A DNA stretch of 64,000 bases. It comes from Paenibacillus tyrphae. Its GTDB lineage: Bacteria; Bacillota; Bacilli; Paenibacillales; NBRC-103111. How positions within the stretch are numbered: the stretch's first letter is position 1; every line of letters begins with the position of its first letter. Where the stretch lies: NCBI RefSeq assembly GCF_027925525.1, contig NZ_BSDJ01000013.1, positions 120,078-184,077 of the forward strand. The letters are read 5' to 3'. The position numbers were made by a program, and so were the translations under genes. This document shows, in pieces, positions 57,539 to 64,000 of the stretch. The notes below the pieces were generated by a model, which saw only the letters and a list, made by a program, of their open reading frames with translations, was not told where the DNA came from and searched no databases.

Positions 57539-60500
57539 CGGAAACGATGCCGAAGCCGGATAACAGCACATGGACGGACGAACAATGGCAGGCCATCGCC
57601 GTCCGCGGCCGTTCCACGCTCGTCGCTGCCGCTGCGGGCTCCGGGAAAACAGCCGTGCTGGTCGAGCGGATTATTCGCCGCATTTCGGACGAGCGCGAGC
57701 CGCTCGACGTAGACCGGCTGCTGGTCGCGACGTTCACCAAGGCGGCGGCCGCCGAAATGCGCCACCGGATCAGCGAGGCGCTGGAGAAGGCGCTGGTGGA
57801 CAATCCGGGCTCGGATCACCTGCGCAAGCAGCTTGCGCTGATGCCGCAAGCGTCGATTACGACGCTGCACTCCTTTTGTATGGAGGTCATTCAACGGCAT
57901 TACCAGCGGATCGGGCTCGATCCGAACTTCAGAATCGCCAACGAAACGGAAAGCGCGCTGATGCGGCAGGATTTGCTGGAGGAACTGCTGGAAGAGCGGT
58001 ACGGCGAAGCCGGGGAAGGCGATTTGTTCTGGCGGCTGGCGGATTCGTTCAGCGGGGATAAAAACGACGACGCGCTATTCTCGCTGGTGCAGCGGCTGTA
58101 TGACGATTCGCGGAGCCACCCGTGGCCGGACCATTGGCTGAACGAGTGCGTCCGCATGTTCGAGCATCCCGTCGCTTCCGGCGATAATCCGTGGCTGGCG
58201 AGCTTGCTTGCGTATGTCCGCTTGGAGCTTCAGGCTATGGCGTCGCGGCTTCGGGAAGCCGTTCGGATCGCAGAGCAGCCCGGAGGACCGGCGCCGTATT
58301 TGACCAATCTGCAAGATGACGGCGCGGTCGTCGGCGAGCTGCTGGAGTTGGCTGTCGAAGGCTCGTGGGAACCGCTGTATCATGCGTTTCAGGGCGCCGC
58401 TTTCGGCAAGCTGAAGGCTTGCCGGGGGGACGGCTTCGACAAAGCGCTTCAGGAGCAAGTGAAGGACATGCGGGGCGAGGTCAAAGACAGGCTGAGCGAG
58501 CTAAAGGAAGAATTGTTCGGTCGGACGCCGGAACAGTACGAGGCGGAGCTGCGGACGATGCGGCCGCTTATGGAGGCGCTAATTGGCCTGGTAATCGATT
58601 TCGGCGAGCGGTACCGGACGGCCAAAATGAGCAAACGGCTCGTCGATTTTGCGGACTTGGAGCATTTTTGCCTGAAGATCCTCAGCGCCGATGAATCGCT
58701 GCCTGAGCATCCCGTTCCTTCCGACGCAGCGCTGGAATACCGGGAGCAGTTCGCCGAGGTGCTGCTGGACGAGTATCAGGATACGAACCGCGTGCAGGAA
58801 GCGATTGTCCAACTGATCGCCAAGGACGCGCCGGGCAACCGGTTTATGGTCGGGGACGTAAAACAAAGCATCTACCGGTTTCGCTTGGCGGAGCCGGGCT
58901 TGTTTCAGGAGAAGTACAAAAGCTACCGTACCGATGGCGGCGAGCCGGGGCAGCGTATCGATCTGGCGCGCAACTTCCGCAGCCGCCGTCAAGTGGTGGA
59001 CGGCACGAATTTTATTTTCCGCCAGCTGATGCACGGAGACGTTGGCGAAATCGACTATGACGAGCGGGCGGAACTCGTCTACGGCGCGGGTTATCCCGAG
59101 CCGCCAAAGGCAAGCGGCGCATTTGCGGCCGAGCTTGTGCTGATCGACCGGACGCCGCAGGACGCCGGGGCGCCGGGAGAGAGTAGCGGGGATTCCCCGG
59201 AGGGCTTTGCCACCGGGGCGGAGGAGCCCGCGGACGATGCGGCAGCCGAGGTGCGCGAGCTGGAGACGGTGCAGCTCGAAGCGCGGTATATCGCGCGGCA
59301 AATCCGCGAGATGATGGGGATGGACGGCGTAAGGCGCCGGCAGGTATACGACAAATCCGCCAAAGGCATGCGCGACGCCCAGTTCCGGGACATCGTCGTG
59401 CTGCTGCGGGCGACTCAGCAATGGGCGCCTGTCATGATCGAGGAGCTGCGGCAGCAGGGCATTCCCGCCTACGCGGAACTGAGCACCGGATATTTTACAG
59501 CCGTGGAAGTGCAAATGGTATTGTCGCTGCTCAAAGTGATCGACAATCCGTATCAGGACATTCCGCTGGCCGCCGTACTGCGTTCTCCCATCGTGGGGCT
59601 CGACGCCGAGGAATTGGCGCATATCCGCATAGGCCGTCCGTACGGGGCGTACTTCGACGCCGTGAGGGCCTACGCGCCGAGAGAAGCTGCGGATTCCGAA
59701 CCGAACCGCGGAGTAGCTGGGGCCGCCGAAACGTTCGCGGCACACGAAGCCGACAAGGCCTGTGAGAGCGATGGGACGGGGGACGAATTTCACCGGAACC
59801 CGGAAACGCGGCGCAAGCTGCGGACATTTCTCGATTGGCTCGGGCAGTGGCGATTGGAATCGCAGCAAAGCTCGCTGGCCGATTTAATTTGGGACATTTA
59901 CCGGAAAACCGGCTATTTTGATTTTGTCGGCGCCATGCCCGGCGGTCCGCAGCGGCAGGCCAATTTGCGGGCGCTTTACGGCCGGGCACGGCAATACGAG
60001 GAGACGTCGTTTCGCGGGCTGTTCCGGTTTTTGCGATTTGTCGAGCGGATGCAGGACAGCGGCGGCGACCTGGGAACGGCGCGGGCGCTTGGCGAGCAGG
60101 AGGATGTCGTCCGCATCATGACGATCCATAAAAGTAAAGGTTTGGAATTCCCCGTCGTCTTTGTCGCCGGAATGGCTAAGGCGTTCAATCGGCGGGATTT
60201 GACGGACAGCTTTTTGCTGCACAAGGAGCTTGGGTTCGGACCGAAGCTGATGGAGACGGACACGCGGGTCAGTTATCCGACCTTGCCGTGGCTGGCGATC
60301 CGGCGCAAAATCGAAATGGAAATGTTGGCCGAAGAAATGCGCGTGCTGTACGTAGCGCTGACCCGGGCGCGGGAGAAGCTTATCCTGATCGCGTCGGTCA
60401 AAAATTTGCAGAAGCAGCTGGACGCGTGGGGACGGTTTGTCCTGCATGACCGTTTAACGCTGCCGGACGATGCGCTGGCGGGCGCGCGCTGTTATTTGGA

Positions 60501-61530
60501 TTGGATTGGTCCGGCGCTGATCAGGCATCCCGACGCGGCACCGCTCCGGGAAGCAGCTGGTTTGGACTATCGGCTCTGGTCGTTCATGGACGGCGAGCCC
60601 TCCGAATGGCAGGTGCGCCTGTTGAGGCCGGAGCTGTTCGCCGGGATATCCCAGGCTGCGGCGGCGGTGAGCTTTGCCGATACCCGCTGGCAGTCGGTGG
60701 TCCGGCTGGAGCCGGTCGACGAAACGGAGCGGTGGGAGCACGAAGTATGGCGGCGCTTGTCCTGGAACTATCCCCGGGAGGATGCGACGTTGGTGCTGTC
60801 CAAAACGTCTGTTACGGAGCTGAAGCGGCATTCGGAGCACCGGAAGCTGCTTGAGCTGCTGTCGGACGAGCCGTCTGCGGCATTGTGGCCGGGGGTTGGG
60901 ACGGAGTCCGGAGAACCTGTTGCGGAGGACAGGTCCCGACAGGGATCGGACGGCGCAGCTTTTCACAAAGTGATCGTCCGAAGACCGCGGTTTATGGAGC
61001 GAAGCGGGCCGAATGCGGCCGAGCGCGGAACGGTGTTTCATACCGTGATGCAGCATATGCCGATGGACCGGCTCCCTTCGGAATCCGACGTCCGCGAGCT
61101 GCTGGCCTCACTGGTACAGCGGGAGCTGCTGACGGAGGAGCAGCGCGGTCTGGTTGACCCTGAGGTGATCGTGACGTTCTTTGAAAGCGAGCTGGGAAGT
61201 CGTTTACTTCACGCCAAGCGGGTGCACCGGGAAACGCCGTTCAGCTTCGGGCTGCCTGCGCGCGACGTCTATGGCCCGGAACGGGGCGGGTTGTCGGACG
61301 AGATCGTGATGCTGCAGGGCGTGATCGACTGTCTGATCGACGAAGGCGACGGTTTCGTGCTGGTGGATTTCAAGACGGACCGGTTAAAAGGGGCTTCTCC
61401 GTTTCGGGCGGCGGAAAAATACCGGCTGCAGCTTGACTTGTACGCCAGAGCCGTCGAGACGATCTGGAAGCGGCCGGTAACCGGAAAATATATCTTTTTA
61501 TTCGATGGCGCTCATGTGGTGCAGCTGTGA
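57535..61530 (+). CDS. addA: ATP-dependent helicase/nuclease AddAB, subunit AddA
   Basis: A 1331-aa UvrD-type helicase with a C-terminal RecB nuclease domain. AAAAGSGKTAVL (about 31-42), VLLDEYQDTNRVQEAI (motif II), TIHKSKGLEFPVV (motif V) and MRVLYVALTRAREKL (motif VI) are all present, as is LVDFKTDRL with the nuclease Asp and Lys near 1277. The Glu/Asp/Ala-rich insert around 560-590 is variable. Overlaps addB by 4 nt; no obvious promoter between. After it comes a 410-nt gap with a structured element. Confidence 0.97.
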   Translation: MTETMPKPDNSTWTDEQWQAIAVRGRSTLVAAAAGSGKTAVLVERIIRRISDEREPLDVDRLLVATFTKAAAAEMRHRISEALEKALVDNPGSDHLRKQLALMPQASITTLHSFCMEVIQRHYQRIGLDPNFRIANETESALMRQDLLEELLEERYGEAGEGDLFWRLADSFSGDKNDDALFSLVQRLYDDSRSHPWPDHWLNECVRMFEHPVASGDNPWLASLLAYVRLELQAMASRLREAVRIAEQPGGPAPYLTNLQDDGAVVGELLELAVEGSWEPLYHAFQGAAFGKLKACRGDGFDKALQEQVKDMRGEVKDRLSELKEELFGRTPEQYEAELRTMRPLMEALIGLVIDFGERYRTAKMSKRLVDFADLEHFCLKILSADESLPEHPVPSDAALEYREQFAEVLLDEYQDTNRVQEAIVQLIAKDAPGNRFMVGDVKQSIYRFRLAEPGLFQEKYKSYRTDGGEPGQRIDLARNFRSRRQVVDGTNFIFRQLMHGDVGEIDYDERAELVYGAGYPEPPKASGAFAAELVLIDRTPQDAGAPGESSGDSPEGFATGAEEPADDAAAEVRELETVQLEARYIARQIREMMGMDGVRRRQVYDKSAKGMRDAQFRDIVVLLRATQQWAPVMIEELRQQGIPAYAELSTGYFTAVEVQMVLSLLKVIDNPYQDIPLAAVLRSPIVGLDAEELAHIRIGRPYGAYFDAVRAYAPREAADSEPNRGVAGAAETFAAHEADKACESDGTGDEFHRNPETRRKLRTFLDWLGQWRLESQQSSLADLIWDIYRKTGYFDFVGAMPGGPQRQANLRALYGRARQYEETSFRGLFRFLRFVERMQDSGGDLGTARALGEQEDVVRIMTIHKSKGLEFPVVFVAGMAKAFNRRDLTDSFLLHKELGFGPKLMETDTRVSYPTLPWLAIRRKIEMEMLAEEMRVLYVALTRAREKLILIASVKNLQKQLDAWGRFVLHDRLTLPDDALAGARCYLDWIGPALIRHPDAAPLREAAGLDYRLWSFMDGEPSEWQVRLLRPELFAGISQAAAAVSFADTRWQSVVRLEPVDETERWEHEVWRRLSWNYPREDATLVLSKTSVTELKRHSEHRKLLELLSDEPSAALWPGVGTESGEPVAEDRSRQGSDGAAFHKVIVRRPRFMERSGPNAAERGTVFHTVMQHMPMDRLPSESDVRELLASLVQRELLTEEQRGLVDPEVIVTFFESELGSRLLHAKRVHRETPFSFGLPARDVYGPERGGLSDEIVMLQGVIDCLIDEGDGFVLVDFKTDRLKGASPFRAAEKYRLQLDLYARAVETIWKRPVTGKYIFLFDGAHVVQL

Positions 61531-61599
61531 ATGAAGTACGAGTGGAAGCAGAGCACGGTATGAGCGGGTGTCGAATATGGAAGCGGAGCAGGACATAGG

Positions 61600-61615
61600 C
61601 TTGGCTTAAGCCAAG
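61600..61615. repeat. palindrome downstream of addA
   Basis: CTTGGCTTAAGCCAAG, a perfect 16-bp palindrome, 70 bp after the addA stop. No T run follows. It precedes the structured element; role unclear. Confidence 0.4.
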
Positions 61616-61625
61616 CACAGAGTGT

Positions 61626-61893
61626 TGAGAAAGTGGTTATTTATAAAAATAGCGAAATATACGGGGGCTGGGGGTGGGGTATCTACTGGAGGAGCGATAG
61701 CGTTCGCCTTTGTCTGCGGGAAATACCCGCTGTTAAGCGGCTTCAATCAAGTTTCCCGCTGACCCGGGGTCCCTGCAAAGTAATCGGACTAAGCTTCCCT
61801 GATTCAACTTCACTTTGCGGGGTGGGGCAGCGACCGGAAGTAGATACCCCACCCATTCATACACCCCTATTACCTCAATTGACCACTTTCTCA
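61626..61893 (+). repeat. structured inverted-repeat element B between addA and sbcD
   Basis: About 268 nt. Outer arms TGAGAAAGTGGT (61626-61637) and ACCACTTTCTCA (61882-61893), then GGGTGGGGTATCTAC (61672-61686) with GTAGATACCCCACCC (61840-61854). Inside: small hairpin GCGGG-AAATA-CCCGC (61716-61730), then AGCGG/CCGCT (61736-61740, 61756-61760) and CCCTGCAAAGT (61771-61781) with ACTTTGCGGGG (61812-61822). The junction segments GGAGGAGCGATAGCG and CAGCGACCGGAAG flank the second outer helix. This is the same plan as the element at 31307. It fills the gap 61531-61940 apart from the small palindrome. Confidence 0.85.
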
Positions 61894-61940
61894 GCAACGC
61901 TGCCCCATTGCGACGCGATTAGGGAAGGAAGGAAAAAGTT

Positions 61941-63119
61941 ATGCGGATTTTGCATACGGCAGATTGGCATTTCGGCCGGACGCTGGAAGGAAGAAGCCGG
62001 CTTGCCGAGCAGGAAGCGTTCGTCGACGAGTTGGCCCTTCTCGTGAAGGAGCAGCAGATCGATCTGGTGCTGCTGGCAGGGGACATTTACGATTCGGTGA
62101 ATCCTCCGGCCGCAGCCGAGCAATTGTTTTACGATGCGCTGGCGCGTCTGTCGGATCAAGGACAGCGGCCGGTGTACGTCATTGCCGGGAACCACGATCA
62201 CCCCGACCGGCTGGCCGCCGCCGACCCGCTCGCGCACAAGCTTGGCGTTACGCTGGTCGGTCTACCGGAAGTGCGGGTGCATACGGTGGACATCCGGCGC
62301 ACGGGCGAAAGGGCGGTGCTGTTCGCGCTGCCGTATCCGTCTGAGTCGCGGCTGCGCGAGCTGCTGTCGGAGGGGGCCGACGAGACGCTGCTGCGGGCCG
62401 TCTATTCCGAGCGGGTGCGGCATATCGTCGCGGAACAGGCAAAGCATTACCACGAGGATACGGTCAATTTGCTCATGAGCCATCTGTATGTGCTCGGCGG
62501 GCAGGAAACGGAATCGGAGCGGCCGATTCAAGTCGGAGGCGCTTATACGGTCGACACGTCGGCGCTGGAAGCCGGGGCGCAGTACGTTGCCTTGGGGCAT
62601 TTGCACCGGCCGCAATTTTTGAAGTCGGAGAAGACGACGATCCGCTACAGCGGATCGCCGCTCGCCTACAGCTTCTCGGAAGCTGGGCAGGCCAAATCGG
62701 TTACAGTGCTTGATCTGAAGCCGGGTGCGGCTCCCCAACTGGAGGAAATCTTCCTGTCCAGCGGGCGTCCGCTTGTGGAATGGAAAGCCAAAAGCGGGCT
62801 GGCGGAGGTGCATCGCTGGCTGGACGAAGGCAAGGATGCCAATGCTTGGATCGATTTGGAGGTTCACTTGCAGGAGACGATGTCGATGGAGCAGCTGCAC
62901 CGGCTGCGGCTTGCCCGGGACGGGTTTATTCATATCCGGCCGGTGTACCCGGATCTGGAGGCGTCGCTGCAGGAAGCCGTGTCGGCGACGAAGCTGCCGA
63001 TGGACGAGCTGTTCCGCCGCTTCTACGAGCGGCAGACCGGCGGGGCGCAGCCCGGGCCGGAGCTGATCCGGTTGTTTCTGGAGCTGTTACATACGGAGGA
63101 AGACGATCCGGCGGTGTAG
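61941..63119 (+). CDS. sbcD: exonuclease SbcCD, subunit D (Mre11-like)
   Basis: A 392-aa metallophosphatase nuclease: MRILHTADWHFGR, LLAGDIYDS, VIAGNHDHPDR, NLLMSHLYVL and VALGHLHRPQF carry the two-metal ligands. Partner of SbcC, removing hairpins and protein-blocked ends. GGAAGGAAGG precedes the ATG. sbcC follows after 38 nt. Confidence 0.97.
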   Translation: MRILHTADWHFGRTLEGRSRLAEQEAFVDELALLVKEQQIDLVLLAGDIYDSVNPPAAAEQLFYDALARLSDQGQRPVYVIAGNHDHPDRLAAADPLAHKLGVTLVGLPEVRVHTVDIRRTGERAVLFALPYPSESRLRELLSEGADETLLRAVYSERVRHIVAEQAKHYHEDTVNLLMSHLYVLGGQETESERPIQVGGAYTVDTSALEAGAQYVALGHLHRPQFLKSEKTTIRYSGSPLAYSFSEAGQAKSVTVLDLKPGAAPQLEEIFLSSGRPLVEWKAKSGLAEVHRWLDEGKDANAWIDLEVHLQETMSMEQLHRLRLARDGFIHIRPVYPDLEASLQEAVSATKLPMDELFRRFYERQTGGAQPGPELIRLFLELLHTEEDDPAV

Positions 63120-63157
63120 CCGGATATTAATAAGGTAGATGTAAAGGGGGCTCGCTC

Positions 63158-64000
63158 ATGCGGCCGATTCATTTGCAAATTGCGGGGCTGCAAAGCTACC
63201 GGGAAGCGCAGGACATCGATTTTAGCGCGCTAACGGGCGCAGGCGTCTTCGGCATCTTCGGGCCGACGGGCAGCGGCAAGTCGACGCTGCTCGATGCGAT
63301 GACGCTGGCCTTGTTCGGGAAGGTGGAGCGGGCGCCGGGCGGCACACAGGCGATTATGAACCAGGCGGAGCAGACGCTGTCCGTCTCGTTTACCTTTGAG
63401 CTGGGGCATGCGCTCGGTGTCAAGCGCTACCGCGTAGACCGCCAGTTCAAGCGGGGCGGCGACGTCTCGGTGCTGGGCAGCCTGTGCCGGCTGATTCAAT
63501 ACCGCGACGACGAAGCGGTCGTGCTGGCCGACAAGGCGGGCGAGGTCAATCAGCAGATTCAGGATATACTCGGCTTGTCGATGGCCGATTTTACCCGGGC
63601 GGTCGTGCTGCCGCAAGGGAAATTCGCGGAGTTTCTGACGCTAACGGGCAAAGACCGTCGCGCGATGCTTCAGCGTTTGTTTCATCTGGAGCCATATGGC
63701 GACCGGTTGAGCGCGAAAACCGCCGCTCGTTTCAAGGAAACGGATGTGGCGATCCGGGCGCTCCAGGCGGAGCAGCAGGGGCTCGGCGACGCCTCGCAAG
63801 CGGCGCTGGCGCTGGCCGAGCAGCGGCTCGCGGAAGCGCGCGAAGCCGCCCGCGGGCTGCGCGAGCGGCTCGCCGCTTGCGAGCGCCGCGCCGCGGAGCT
63901 GCGCGCCGTGCGCGAGCTGCAGCGCGAGCGCGCGTCGCTGGCCGCGCGCCAGGCGGCGCTGGTCGCGCAGGCGCCGCGCGTGGCGCAGCTCGCGGCGCGC
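63158..64000 (+). CDS. sbcC: exonuclease SbcCD, subunit C, 5' part
   Basis: Open at the window end; 281 codons visible of a protein usually over 1000 aa. The Rad50-type ATPase head has GPTGSGKST at residues 35-43, and FAEFLTLTGKDRRAMLQRLF marks the end of the N-lobe (the Q-loop with VVLPQGKFAEF). From about residue 200 it enters the coiled coil, Ala/Arg/Glu-rich and very GC-rich. ATG 63158 follows AAAGGGGG. Confidence 0.97.
   Translation, partial: MRPIHLQIAGLQSYREAQDIDFSALTGAGVFGIFGPTGSGKSTLLDAMTLALFGKVERAPGGTQAIMNQAEQTLSVSFTFELGHALGVKRYRVDRQFKRGGDVSVLGSLCRLIQYRDDEAVVLADKAGEVNQQIQDILGLSMADFTRAVVLPQGKFAEFLTLTGKDRRAMLQRLFHLEPYGDRLSAKTAARFKETDVAIRALQAEQQGLGDASQAALALAEQRLAEAREAARGLRERLAACERRAAELRAVRELQRERASLAARQAALVAQAPRVAQLAAR

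Noticed and set aside
58579..59868. Long minus-strand open frame inside addA
   Set aside because: Same reason: shadow of a GC-rich coding strand; AddA helicase motifs lie on the plus strand.

Overview
The window reads as chromosomal DNA of a Gram-positive endospore-forming bacterium, most likely a Paenibacillaceae member (Paenibacillus or a close relative). The evidence is a GC-rich Firmicutes gene set with strong Shine-Dalgarno sites, sporulation genes (gpr, spoIIP, a yqxA-like gene), a leucine T-box leader, a CIRCE element, AddAB rather than RecBCD, and gene order close to the B. subtilis yqe-comE-dnaK region. I see no phage, insertion sequence, CRISPR array, rRNA or tRNA.

Layout. 1-3.7 kb: end of the yqe cluster (yqeI, nadD, yqeK, rsfS, an S1-type RNA-binding gene, a methyltransferase). 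3.7-6.8 kb: a tiny membrane-protein ORF, then a T-box leader and leuS. 6.8-13.1 kb: competence genes comER, comEA, comEB and comEC, with a homocysteine synthase gene (metY) between comEA and comEB. 13.1-22.1 kb: accessory block with a TetR-regulated MATE pump, an EamA transporter, a nitronate monooxygenase-like enzyme, a LysR/MFS divergent pair, and an ECF sigma factor with a long-linker anti-sigma factor. 22.3-31.2 kb: holA, a small P-loop kinase, rpsT, gpr, spoIIP, yqxA, lepA, hemW and a GNAT acetyltransferase. 31.2-44.8 kb: CIRCE-controlled hrcA, an archaeal-type (group III) chaperonin, grpE, dnaK, dnaJ, two small proteins of uncertain role, prmA, an M50 protease, rsmE, mtaB, a NUDIX hydrolase and an rRNA methyltransferase. 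44.9-48.6 kb: nitroreductase, AraC regulator, Gfo/Idh/MocA oxidoreductase, HEAT-repeat protein. 48.7-53.7 kb: gluconate cluster gnd, gntR, gntP, gntK with GntR-type palindromes. 53.8-64 kb: addB, addA, sbcD and the 5' part of sbcC (runs off the end).

Most notable. (1) Two intergenic elements of about 210 and 270 nt, in the hrcA leader (31307-31515) and between addA and sbcD (61626-61893), are built from long inverted repeats. They appear to share one architecture and a junction motif while differing in stem sequence, as expected of a mobile or regulatory structured-RNA family. (2) A group III (TCP-1/thermosome-like) chaperonin is translationally coupled to hrcA inside the heat-shock operon. 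(3) A 30-codon membrane-protein ORF with a good ribosome binding site lies opposite the T-box leader. (4) The ECF anti-sigma factor carries an extracytoplasmic linker of about 230 residues.
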